From positions 1 through 64,000 of the forward strand of contig JBBREP010000005.1 in NCBI GenBank assembly GCA_038202885.1: a DNA stretch of 64,000 nucleotides, written 5' to 3'. This document shows, piece after piece, positions 24,518-32,892 of the stretch; position 1 is the stretch's first letter; every line of letters begins with the position of its first letter. The notes under the pieces are model-generated. The model was given only the letters and a program-made list of their open reading frames with translations, was not told the origin of the DNA and did not search any database. The translations under genes were made by a program, and so were the position numbers. Origin of the DNA: JBBREP01 sp038202885. GTDB lineage: Bacteria; Actinomycetota; Acidimicrobiia; IMCC26256; PALSA-610.

Positions 24518-25876
24518 TCAGAGCGAAGCGATGAGTCGCTCCACGCGCTCATCGCGGCTCTTGAATGGGTCTTTGCAGAGCACGGTGCGCTGCGCCTGAT
24601 CGTTGAGCTTCAGGTGCACCCAGTCGACCGTGTAATCGCGCTTGCGTTCCTTGGCTCGCTTGATGAACGCGCCGCGCAGTTTGGCGCGCGTGGTCTGTGG
24701 TGGCGTGTCGACGGCCGTTTCGATATCGGCTTCGCTCACGAGCGTTTCGACGAGCCCTCGCTTGACGAGCATGGCGTAGAGCGAGCGCGATCGCGTGATG
24801 TCGTGGTACGCGAGGTCGACGAGCGCCACGCGCGGGCTGGCGAGCTGGAGGTCGTGTTTGGCTCGGTATTGCTCGATGAGGTGGTATTTGATGACCCAGT
24901 CGACCTCGGTCTGGAGCTTCAGCGGATCGGTCTCGATCGCTGTCATGACGTGCTCCCACATGTCGAGCGCCTGCTGTTCTTGATCGGTCAGCCCACGCCG
25001 CTTCGCGAACCGCAACGCGCGTGTGAGGTACTCGGACTGGATCTCGAACGCTGACAGCTCGCGACCGTTCGCAAGCCGCACCCGACGCCGACACGTGATG
25101 TCGTGGCTGATCTCGCGGATCGCCCGGATCGGGTTTTCGAGCGTGAGGTCGCGCCACGGCGCCTGGTCCTCTTCGAGCATTCGCAGGAGGATTGCCGTCG
25201 CGCCGCACTTGAGGAACGTCGTGTACTCGCTCATGTTGGAGTCGCCCACGATCACGTGCAGCCGGCGGAAGCGCTCGGCGTCGGCGTGGGGTTCGTCGCG
25301 CGTGTTGATGATGGGGCGCGAGCGTGTCGTTGCCGACGACACACCTTCCCAGATATGTTCGGCGCGCTGCGCGATGCAGTACATCGCGCCGCGCGCGGTC
25401 TGGAGCACCTTGCCGGCGCCGGCGTAGATCTGGCGGCTCACAAGGAACGGGATCAGCACGTCGGTCGACTTGGTGAAGTCGCCCTCGCGCTCCACGAGAT
25501 AATTCTCGTGGCAGCCGTAGGAGTTGCCGGCCGAGTCGGTGTTGTTCTTGAACAGGTACACCTCGCCGCGGATCCCCTCCTCGCGCAGGCGCTGCTCCGC
25601 GCTCTGCACCAGGCTTTCGAGGATGCGCTCGCCGGCCTTGTCGTGGATGACGAGATCGCGCACCGAGTCGCATTCGGGCGTGGCGTATTCGGGGTGGCTC
25701 CCGACGTCGAGATACAGGCGCGCGCCGTTTTCGAGGAACACGTTGCTGGAACGGCCCCACGACACAACTCGGCGGAAGAGGTAGCGGGCGACCTCGTCGG
25801 GGCTCAGCCTGCGTTGCCCGCGCAAGGTGCACGTGACGCCGTACTCGTTCTCGAGTCCGTAGATACGACGCTCCAC
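24518..25876 (-). CDS. pafA: Pup-protein ligase PafA
   Basis: 452 residues, the normal length. GTG 25876 is preceded by a strong GGGAGGG. The N-terminus ERRIYGLENEYGV and downstream blocks NGARLYLDVGSHPEYATPEC, KNNTDSAGNSYGCHENYL and GDSNMSEY are the glutamine-synthetase-like core of PafA/Dop. PafA attaches Pup, through its C-terminal Glu, to substrate lysines. Orthologous Dop has a distinctive loop; position next to pafBC and the ERRIYG start favour PafA. Pup itself is not in the window. Confidence 0.93.
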   Translation of the reverse strand: MERRIYGLENEYGVTCTLRGQRRLSPDEVARYLFRRVVSWGRSSNVFLENGARLYLDVGSHPEYATPECDSVRDLVIHDKAGERILESLVQSAEQRLREEGIRGEVYLFKNNTDSAGNSYGCHENYLVEREGDFTKSTDVLIPFLVSRQIYAGAGKVLQTARGAMYCIAQRAEHIWEGVSSATTRSRPIINTRDEPHADAERFRRLHVIVGDSNMSEYTTFLKCGATAILLRMLEEDQAPWRDLTLENPIRAIREISHDITCRRRVRLANGRELSAFEIQSEYLTRALRFAKRRGLTDQEQQALDMWEHVMTAIETDPLKLQTEVDWVIKYHLIEQYRAKHDLQLASPRVALVDLAYHDITRSRSLYAMLVKRGLVETLVSEADIETAVDTPPQTTRAKLRGAFIKRAKERKRDYTVDWVHLKLNDQAQRTVLCKDPFKSRDERVERLIASL

Positions 25877-25972
25877 GCACCCTCCCGGTCTGCGTCCGTG
25901 CCGCAGTCTACGGCCGCCACCGACCGATCGGCAGCCGTTGCGTTTCGGCGAGCCGTTCGACACAATGCCGAG

Positions 25973-26320
25973 ATGGACCCCGCACCGATGGCGCTGCTCA
26001 CGACCGTATCGGGTCGGTTCGCGGCGGATGTATTAGCCGCCCGCCTCGACGACGAGGGCTTCGACGTGCAACTGCGAGGTGGCCTCGGCGCCTTTGCGCT
26101 CCCCGTCGGCGAGCTGGCCGATGTGGACGTGTACGTACCCTGCGACCAGGTCGAAGAGGCCAGCTTCGTGTTGTTGGTCGGTGAGGTCGACGACGCGCTC
26201 GACGAAGAACCCGACGAGCGCCGCCGGCGGCTCCACCGCCAGATCCCACGTTCCTACCGAGCAGTAGCCGCGATCCTGCTCATCGGTGCCTGCTCCCCCG
26301 TCGTCAGGTTCTTGCTCTAA
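25973..26320 (+). CDS. DUF2007-like small protein
   Basis: 115 residues on the opposite strand between pafA and prcA. MALLTTVSGRFAADVLAARLDDEGFDVQL and the strand DVDVYVPCDQVEEASFVLL resemble the DUF2007/putative signal-transducing fold (a ferredoxin-like alpha-beta domain). A hydrophobic C-terminal stretch AVAAILLIGACSPVVRFLL ends the protein and may be a tail anchor. Its promoter must sit in the 96 bp shared with pafA. Function unknown. Confidence 0.6.
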   Translation: MDPAPMALLTTVSGRFAADVLAARLDDEGFDVQLRGGLGAFALPVGELADVDVYVPCDQVEEASFVLLVGEVDDALDEEPDERRRRLHRQIPRSYRAVAAILLIGACSPVVRFLL

Positions 26321-26351
26321 CTCCTTGCTCCGCTGCGCGGAGCTAATGGAG
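26321..26351. terminator. Bidirectional hairpin between DUF2007 gene and prcA
   Basis: GCTCCGC-TGC-GCGGAGC (26327-26343) is a perfect 7-bp stem with a 3-nt loop, extended by CTCC/GGAG outside an internal loop. It lies exactly between the stops of two convergent genes (TAA ending 26320 and TAG at 26343-26345). There is no clear U run. Confidence 0.55.
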
Positions 26352-27023
26352 CAGCGCGACGAGTTCTTCGCCTTTGACACGGCGGAAGGTGCGACGGCCG
26401 CGGGCTCGATCGAGCAGTGCGACCTCGAGGCGGTCGGCGCCGAGTTCCTCGTCGCCGGTGCCGAGCACCTTCGCACCCAGCTTGACCGCGTCGGCCAGCG
26501 TCATGTTGTCGCGATACTGCTCCGAGAGTTGCGCGTTGATCGCTTCGGACTGCCCGCCGAGGACCGAATACCGCTGTTCTTCGATCACGACGCCGTCGTA
26601 GAACACGTGGTACATCTCGTTCGTGCCGCCGGGCGCTTCGCTCACCTCGGCCACGAGGAGTTCGACCTCGTAGGGCTTCATCTCGTGCGTGAACACCATG
26701 CCGAGCGTCTGCGCGTAGGCATACGCGAGTTCGCGGGCCGAGACGTCTTCGCGCGAATACGAGTAGCCCTTCATGTCGGCGTGGCGCACGCCCGCGACCT
26801 TCAGCATCTGGAACTCGTTGTACTTGCCAACGGCGGCGAACGCGATCCGGTCGTAGATCTCCGCCGTCTTCGACAGCGTGCGCGACGGGTTCTCGGTGAC
26901 GATGACGATGCCGGGCTCGCACTCGAGCGCCACGAGATCGCGACCGCGAGCGATGTTCTTGCGCGCGTATTCGGCACGATCCTTCATCACCTGTTCGGGC
27001 GAGACGTAGAAGGGCATCGTCAT
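26343..27023 (-). CDS. prcA: 20S proteasome alpha subunit
   Basis: 226 residues, MTMPFYVSPEQVMKDRAEYARKNIARG at the N-terminus, the alpha-type gating and H0-helix region, then VALECEPGIVIVTENPSRTL of the proteasome fold. No processed N-terminal Thr, as expected for alpha. Start overlaps the prcB stop by ATGA. Alpha rings cap the core and dock the Mpa/ARC ATPase, which is not encoded here. Confidence 0.93.
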   Translation of the reverse strand: MTMPFYVSPEQVMKDRAEYARKNIARGRDLVALECEPGIVIVTENPSRTLSKTAEIYDRIAFAAVGKYNEFQMLKVAGVRHADMKGYSYSREDVSARELAYAYAQTLGMVFTHEMKPYEVELLVAEVSEAPGGTNEMYHVFYDGVVIEEQRYSVLGGQSEAINAQLSEQYRDNMTLADAVKLGAKVLGTGDEELGADRLEVALLDRARGRRTFRRVKGEELVALLH

Positions 27024-27853
27024 GGCCCGACCTCGGTTCCTGCGGTGTTGCCGCCACGTTCTGGGCCGCCGAGCAGTGTCTGGGCTCGTGCTTCCACGTC
27101 GGTGTCGGCGATCTGGCGATACCCGTCGGCATCGATCACCGCGACGGTCGGGTAAATGCGACGGACGAGGTCGGGGCCGCCGGTCGCGGCGTCCTCGTCG
27201 GCCGCGGCGAACAGCGCCCTGATCGCGAGTCCCACGGTGTCGTCGGCGGTGGCCTCGGCGCTCCAACTCGCCTTGATCCAGTTTCGTGCGTGCACCGATC
27301 CCGAACCATTGGCGGCGTAGTCGAGTTCCTCGTAGCGGCCGCCCGTGGCGTCGAACGTGAACACCCGACCCCGTTCGCGACGCTGGTCGAAGCCGGCGAA
27401 CAACGGCACCACCACGAAACCTTGCATCGCCATCGGCAGGTTGGCCCGCACCATTTGGGCGAGTTGATTCGCCTTGCCTTCGAGCGACAGCAATTCGCCC
27501 TGCACCTTTTCGTAGTGCTCGATCTGGGTCTGGAACAACCGCACCATTTCGACGGCCATCCCGGCCGCGCCGGCAATGGCCACACCACTCCACTCGTCGG
27601 CCGGCGCCACCTTCTCCATGCGCCGTCCGGCGATCGCCATTCCGGCGGTGGCGCGACGGTCGCCCGCCATCACCACACCCGCGGCAAAGCGGATCGCAAC
27701 GACCGTCGTGCCGTGCACGACATCGAAGGGCGCGTCGGCGCCATCGCGGCGCGGCGCGACGCCTCCCGATGGCCGGACCCGGTGCATGAGGTCTGCGAAC
27801 GACGGCCCGGGATCCATCCCGGGTGCGAAGAGCGGTAGGGGGTGCTCAAACAT
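27020..27853 (-). CDS. prcB: 20S proteasome beta subunit
   Basis: About 277 residues from ATG 27853; ATG 27874 would add seven. A propeptide of 48 residues precedes the HG|TTVVAI processing site, so Thr49 would become the catalytic nucleophile. The usual RRATAGMAIAGRRMEKV segment with the catalytic Lys follows. It is transcribed before prcA, with an ATGA overlap. Notably, the gene upstream is a CoA-transferase and not pup. Confidence 0.93.
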   Translation of the reverse strand: MFEHPLPLFAPGMDPGPSFADLMHRVRPSGGVAPRRDGADAPFDVVHGTTVVAIRFAAGVVMAGDRRATAGMAIAGRRMEKVAPADEWSGVAIAGAAGMAVEMVRLFQTQIEHYEKVQGELLSLEGKANQLAQMVRANLPMAMQGFVVVPLFAGFDQRRERGRVFTFDATGGRYEELDYAANGSGSVHARNWIKASWSAEATADDTVGLAIRALFAAADEDAATGGPDLVRRIYPTVAVIDADGYRQIADTDVEARAQTLLGGPERGGNTAGTEVGP

Positions 27854-27931
27854 TGTTCGCACTCTATTGCGCATCCTGTGGCGGCCGGTGCGGGCCGGCA
27901 GCGTGTCGCGTCGTGATCAGGCGCGCCGCGA

Positions 27932-29200
27932 TCAGACGACCACACCGGCGGTCCGAAGTGCACCAATACGGTCGGCCCAGCCGATTTCGGTGAGGATCGC
28001 GTCGGTGTGTTCGCCCAGCGCGGGTGACGGTCCCGCCGTCGCGCTCGGCGTGGCGCTGAAGCGGCTCGGGTGGCGCGGCTGGCGGAGCCGGCCGGCGACG
28101 GGATGCTGCGACTCTTCGAACAGGCCCATCGCAATCGCGTGCTCGTCGACGATGAGATCCGCGTTCGACAGCAGCCGCCCGCACGGCACATCGTGGGCTG
28201 CGAGTGCTGCCATCGCGACCTCGGTCGACATCGTCGCGGCGCGTTCGTAACAGCGGTTGACGAACTCCGACGTGAGGTCGCGATGTTGCACGCGCTGGCC
28301 GATCGTTGCGACGCGAGGGTCGTCGTGGCCCTCCACACCGAACGCCGCGCACATCCCGTGGAAGTCGGCGTCTGAGGTTGGGGTGGCGATCCCCCACCCG
28401 TCGGTGAAACGCAACGGTCGGAACGACTGCACAAAACTCGACGGTTGGCTACCGTCCGAATCGGCGAGCACTTCGTTGCCGGCTGCATCGGCCCACACGA
28501 ACGACACGACCGCATCCAGCATCGACAGCTCGATGTGCTGGCCGCCGTGGCCCCGCTCACGCGCGAACAGTGCTGCGGTGATCGCCTGTGCTGCGTACAT
28601 CGCAGTGACTTTGTCGGCCATCGTCTGGCGCACGAACTGCGGCTCGCCGGTGACGGGATCGGCTTGGGTCATCGCCACACCGCCGTAGGCCTGCATGACG
28701 GTGTCGTACGCACTTTTGTGGGCGTACGGCCCCACCGGGCCGAAGCCCGACAGCGATACGTAGATGAGTTCGTGATGGTGACGAGCGAGATCGGCATAGC
28801 CGAGACCGAGCCGATCGAGCACGCCAGGACGGAAGTTCTGGACGACGACATCGGCGTCGGCCGCGAGCCGCTCGACGATGGCGCGGCCTTCCGGTTGCGT
28901 GAGATCGATCGCGATCGAACGTTTGCCGCGATTGCACGACTGGAACAGCGCGCTCACGCCCTGCACCGCCACGCCAACCCACCGGGCGATGTCGCCGATA
29001 CCCGGTCGCTCAACTTTGACGACCGAGGCGCCTTGATCGGCCAGCAGCGCGACCGCGTACGGGCCGGTCAGCGCGATCGACAGGTCGAGCACCTTGATGC
29101 CCACGAGTGGGCCCGTCGCTGGGCCCATCGTGGAGCCGGGCGCGGAATCGGGCGCGGAATCGGGCGCGCCATCGGGCGGGGAACCGTGCGTGGATGTCAC
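27932..29200 (-). CDS. Class III CoA-transferase (CaiB/BaiF family)
   Basis: 422 residues from GTG 29200, which overlaps the epimerase stop (GTGA). After a short Ser/Ala/Pro/Asp repeat tail it reads LVGIKVLDLSIALTGPYAVALLADQGASVVKVERP, the canonical start of family III CoA-transferases, then NRGKRSIAIDL and VVQNFRPGVLDRLGL. The catalytic Asp is probably in the DKVTAMYAAQAI block (family alignments place it there). It moves CoA between carboxylic acids. Last gene of the DUF1214/Rieske operon, suggesting CoA activation of the pathway product. Confidence 0.88.
   Translation of the reverse strand: MTSTHGSPPDGAPDSAPDSAPGSTMGPATGPLVGIKVLDLSIALTGPYAVALLADQGASVVKVERPGIGDIARWVGVAVQGVSALFQSCNRGKRSIAIDLTQPEGRAIVERLAADADVVVQNFRPGVLDRLGLGYADLARHHHELIYVSLSGFGPVGPYAHKSAYDTVMQAYGGVAMTQADPVTGEPQFVRQTMADKVTAMYAAQAITAALFARERGHGGQHIELSMLDAVVSFVWADAAGNEVLADSDGSQPSSFVQSFRPLRFTDGWGIATPTSDADFHGMCAAFGVEGHDDPRVATIGQRVQHRDLTSEFVNRCYERAATMSTEVAMAALAAHDVPCGRLLSNADLIVDEHAIAMGLFEESQHPVAGRLRQPRHPSRFSATPSATAGPSPALGEHTDAILTEIGWADRIGALRTAGVVV
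29137..29172. repeat. 12-bp tandem repeat in CoA-transferase N-terminus
   Basis: CGGGCGCGGAAT occurs at 29137 and 29149, with a degenerate third copy at 29161. It encodes the DSAPDSAPGS repeat ahead of the catalytic domain. Confidence 0.7.
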
Positions 29201-30312
29201 GGTGTGAACTGTTCCTGTGATCGGGGCCGACCGCCGGGCCCGCTGTACGCGAGCCCGTATCCCGGCTGGGTTGGGAACTGCACCGATGCCAACGTCGCCT
29301 CCAATGTCTGCTGCGAGCCGCGCCACGCGTCGACGAGGCGATCCTCGGCGTCGTAGTCGAATGGGTCGGTCAATACTTGTTCTTCGATTCCTCCGCTGGT
29401 AGGCGGATGGTCTGCGAGCCACCGAGCCGTGCGCGCGATGGCCTCGCGCGCCGGGGTTGCGTCGCGGTAGCCGAGTTGGGAACGAATTGCGGTGAGATCG
29501 AGGACGCGGTGTGTCGGCAACGGCAGCGCAAGCATGGGCCGGGCCGGCACCGCGATGTCGTAGGGCATCGAGACCACCTCGAAGCGGTGGCCGAGTGCCG
29601 ACGCGACCAGCTCCACGACGTGGCGTACCGACAGCACCTCCTCGTCACCGACATTGAAGATCTTGCCCGCGGCGGCGTCGGGATGGTCAAGCGCGAGGAG
29701 CACCGCGTGCGCGCAGTTCTCGGTGAACGCATGGTGGTGCAAGGTGAGGCCCTCGTCGGCGACCACGATCGTGCTGCGCCCGTCGAGCACGCGCCGTACG
29801 ACCGACCATTCTCGCGGTGCGAGTTGGTACGGCCCGTAGACGTATGGATACCGGAAGTGGGTCGCGCTCGGGTGCTGCTCGAACACCACCTGCTCGGTCG
29901 CGACGATCCGAAAACCCTTCTCGTCTTCGCCCGGATCGGCCACAAGGGGTGCGTCCTCGGCGACAGGGATCGGGATGCCGGGAGGGTCGTAGAGCCACGG
30001 GTTCATCCAGCCGCGATACGCAGGCACACCGCCCACCGAGACGAACTGCGCGCAGCGCCCCGCGGCGTGATGCGCGATGCGTCGCAGCCGTCCGTACATC
30101 GCGATCACCACATCGTGGCGTGACTCGCTGAATACCTGGCGGAGCGCGTCATCGTCATATGGATCGGCATGGATGTGTGCCACAGCGCTCGGCGTCTCGG
30201 CGCGTTCATGCTCGCCGCGATGCAAGATCGTGACGTCGTGACCCCGTGCGACGAGGCCGGCCACGATCGGGATGCCCGTCGGACCCGTGCCACCAATGAC
30301 GAGAACCTGCAT
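29197..30312 (-). CDS. NAD-dependent epimerase/dehydratase family protein
   Basis: 371 residues. The N-terminal Rossmann motif VIGGTGPTGIPIVAGL (GGTGPTG) fits the extended SDR/NAD-epimerase group. FRYPYVYGPYQLAP resembles the YGP substrate-proximal motif. The classical YxxxK is not clear, so it may be an atypical member with a binding or altered catalytic role. It sits in the middle of the DUF1214-Rieske-epimerase-CoA-transferase run and could act on the oxidised product as dehydrogenase or reductase (inference). Confidence 0.78.
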   Translation of the reverse strand: MQVLVIGGTGPTGIPIVAGLVARGHDVTILHRGEHERAETPSAVAHIHADPYDDDALRQVFSESRHDVVIAMYGRLRRIAHHAAGRCAQFVSVGGVPAYRGWMNPWLYDPPGIPIPVAEDAPLVADPGEDEKGFRIVATEQVVFEQHPSATHFRYPYVYGPYQLAPREWSVVRRVLDGRSTIVVADEGLTLHHHAFTENCAHAVLLALDHPDAAAGKIFNVGDEEVLSVRHVVELVASALGHRFEVVSMPYDIAVPARPMLALPLPTHRVLDLTAIRSQLGYRDATPAREAIARTARWLADHPPTSGGIEEQVLTDPFDYDAEDRLVDAWRGSQQTLEATLASVQFPTQPGYGLAYSGPGGRPRSQEQFTP

Positions 30313-30340
30313 GGCGAGCGGCTACTCCTCGTCCGCGCCG

Positions 30341-31690
30341 CTACCGCGCCGATGATTCGAGCAGGCCAGGGAACGCTCGCAGGAACCCGTCGAGTCCGAT
30401 GAGTTCGCTCGGTGCGATGTCGAGCACTCGTTCGAGATTCCGGTGCAGGTTGACGACGCGGCACTCCTCGGTCGGCGAGACGGCGAGGTGGGTGAGCGCC
30501 GGTTGATGCAACCCGCGTTGGGCCCGCGCGAAGTTGGCGATGTCCTGGCTCACGACCAGGCCCATCGACGATTCCGCACCAGCCGGAAGATCCACGTCGA
30601 AGGGTCGAGCACCGCTCGCCGAGGGATCGACGGCGCGCCGGCATTGGAACACGTCCATGAACGCCTCATCGGGCGTTGACCCCGGGCGCGAGCGAACGGC
30701 TGTGAGCATGTCGGAGAACACGAGTACCGAGACATTCGGAAACAGGTTGTACTGCGACATGTCGAGAGCCTGCGCGTCGTCGAAGTCTGTGTAGTCGTGG
30801 CCCTCGCTCGCGGCGTGATCTCGGAGCCGTTGTGCGATCGCGGCACGCAGCGTGGTGCCCTCGGCGAGGTCGGGCGCCGGTCCGGGGTTCGCATCTTGCG
30901 CGAGCCCGATGCGCGTCCCCATGATCTCGACGAAGCTGGCCCATACCTGGGCGTCGTCCACGCCGCGGGTGCGCGGCGACGCCACCCCGTACGACTGCTG
31001 CAGCTTGCCGTGCCAACCCCAGATCTCCTGCGGGCCGCGCACGTCATCGCACATCGCCAACATCTCGCGATGGATGCCCTGCACGTGATAGGTCTCGCTG
31101 AAACCCTCGATCAATGTTTTCCAATTGCACTGCGCGCGCACGGTGACCCGACTTGTGCAACGGAACTCGTCGACGCGCGCCCACGCCGCATCCTGCGGGA
31201 TCGGATCGAGGAACTCGCGCAGCTCGGGACCGTCGAGCGCGAGGCACACGAACACGAGCGGGCCCCACACGTCGACGCGAGCCGGAAAGAGTGCGAAGTC
31301 GTCGTTGTCGACGCCGAAGGCGCGTCGCGACGGCACCTCACGCAGCGTCCCGTCCAGGTTCCACGTCCAGCCGTGGAACGGGCAGCGCAATTCGGTCAGG
31401 CCGGGCCCTGTACCCTTGCACAACTCGGCGCCGCGATGGCGGCACACGTTTTGATAGGCGCGCAGGTCGCCGGCACTGGTGCGCACGATGAGCACCGACA
31501 GCGCGCCCACGGTGTGTTCGTACCAATCGCCGGGCGCCGCGACATGGTCGAGCGAGCAGGCGAGTTGCCAGGCGTTCGGCCACAGCTTCTGGCGTTCGCG
31601 CGCCGCGAAGTCTTCGCTCACATAACGCGTCACCGGGATACGCACCGGTTCGGCGACCGGCGGGCGTGTTTCGTGCGTGCTGGTGCTCAT
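30341..31690 (-). CDS. Rieske non-heme iron oxygenase, large subunit
   Basis: 449 residues from ATG 31690 (ATGA overlap with the DUF1214 gene). The Rieske [2Fe-2S] site is CRHRGAELC ... CPFHGWTW (about 88-113). The mononuclear iron facial triad is represented by ETYHVQGIH (about 211-219) with a distal Asp/Glu. These enzymes hydroxylate or demethylate aromatic, steroid or quaternary-amine substrates with NAD(P)H through a reductase, which is not encoded nearby. Substrate not determinable. Confidence 0.9.
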   Translation of the reverse strand: MSTSTHETRPPVAEPVRIPVTRYVSEDFAARERQKLWPNAWQLACSLDHVAAPGDWYEHTVGALSVLIVRTSAGDLRAYQNVCRHRGAELCKGTGPGLTELRCPFHGWTWNLDGTLREVPSRRAFGVDNDDFALFPARVDVWGPLVFVCLALDGPELREFLDPIPQDAAWARVDEFRCTSRVTVRAQCNWKTLIEGFSETYHVQGIHREMLAMCDDVRGPQEIWGWHGKLQQSYGVASPRTRGVDDAQVWASFVEIMGTRIGLAQDANPGPAPDLAEGTTLRAAIAQRLRDHAASEGHDYTDFDDAQALDMSQYNLFPNVSVLVFSDMLTAVRSRPGSTPDEAFMDVFQCRRAVDPSASGARPFDVDLPAGAESSMGLVVSQDIANFARAQRGLHQPALTHLAVSPTEECRVVNLHRNLERVLDIAPSELIGLDGFLRAFPGLLESSAR

Positions 31691-32802
31691 CGCCGCAGGT
31701 CGGCCCACCGCACGACCTCGGTCTGCGGCGTGGGCACATCGCCTTCGGGCAGGAACCAACGCCAGTAGACGATGCCGAAAGGCCGTCCTTCGGTATCGAT
31801 CCAATTCGCGACGCCGGGATCTTCGTGGGCCACCACCATCCGCCACGAGCCGTCGGGTTCGAGCATGGTGTTCGAGCGATTGCGTGCGACGGGCCGATTG
31901 ACGTAGTCGTACGTCTGTAGGAAACGGTTCCACAACACCACGTTGGCGAAGCGACACTTCGGCCAGGTGGAGGTGATCACGAGCGCTTCGTCGGGACCAA
32001 GTACGTACGGGGCCATGGCGTAGGCGGCATCGAACGCACTGAACGCGAGATCGCCGGGCACCTCGGGCTGGTTGAACACGTTCGGGACCGTCGACACCCA
32101 GTCAGGACGAATCTCGCCGGGCTTGGGCGCGTCGACCGTCTTGCCCCGCACGTAGTTGATGACCCGTTGGATCCCGGCCGCGATGCGAGCGTCGTCCCAG
32201 GTTGGCGGCGGGCCGACCGGGTCGACCAGCTCGATCGACAACGGAATGACCAAGGTGGGGTCGCACGCCACGGGTTCGGGCGTCTCGTAGTAATGGCGTG
32301 TGGTCAGGCGCGCCGCGTCAGGCGGGAGCGCGAGCCAGTTGCGGTCCAACGCGGGGCCGCCGAGCGTGAGCTCGTAGTTACCGGCGCGGTCGACGTCGAA
32401 CTGCATGTCGTTGATCACGCCGGCGGTGCGCGTGGCGTACTTTCCTTCCTCCGCACCGGCCTCGACCGTGATGGATGTGTAGACGGCGTCGGCGACGTTG
32501 CCGCGCACGCGATAGGTGCGGGTCGGGTCGACCGGAGCCTCGAAGTAGACGGCGTCGGGATTGTCGCCGGTCATCTTGCGCGTCGGGGTGACAATGCGGC
32601 GGAACTGCGAATGCAACGGGTCGCTCTCGAAGTGCGTCGAAAGCGCTCCTTCGAGAATGTGCAGCAGGGCCCGATGACCGTCGCTGACGCTCCCGGCGTC
32701 GGCCATCCCCCACTCCTCGGACAACCAGCGCTCGTCGGCCTCGCGCAGCACGGCGAGCAGCTCACGGAACGCTGCTCGCGACTTCGTGTCGAGCTCGGCC
32801 AT
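31687..32802 (-). CDS. DUF1214-domain protein
   Basis: 371 residues. The C-terminal half has the family's characteristic TSTWPKCRFANVVLWNRF and TYDYVNRP stretches, and RNWLALPPDAARLTTRHYY in the middle. DUF1214 proteins often occur with DUF1254 or in catabolic contexts; biochemical role unknown. First gene of an operon leading to the Rieske oxygenase. No signal peptide is seen, so it should be cytoplasmic. Confidence 0.8.
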   Translation of the reverse strand: MAELDTKSRAAFRELLAVLREADERWLSEEWGMADAGSVSDGHRALLHILEGALSTHFESDPLHSQFRRIVTPTRKMTGDNPDAVYFEAPVDPTRTYRVRGNVADAVYTSITVEAGAEEGKYATRTAGVINDMQFDVDRAGNYELTLGGPALDRNWLALPPDAARLTTRHYYETPEPVACDPTLVIPLSIELVDPVGPPPTWDDARIAAGIQRVINYVRGKTVDAPKPGEIRPDWVSTVPNVFNQPEVPGDLAFSAFDAAYAMAPYVLGPDEALVITSTWPKCRFANVVLWNRFLQTYDYVNRPVARNRSNTMLEPDGSWRMVVAHEDPGVANWIDTEGRPFGIVYWRWFLPEGDVPTPQTEVVRWADLRR

Positions 32803-32892
32803 CGCGCCTCCAAGGATACGGGTTCCCCCTGGCTACCAGACGCCGAACCACGGTGCGCCTCCTGAGGCGAGGCTCCTGGCCGATGAGTCTGG

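Noticed and set aside
27854..27931. Overlooked pup gene before prcB
   Set aside because: Only 58-78 bp are available and no frame ends in GGE or GGQ.
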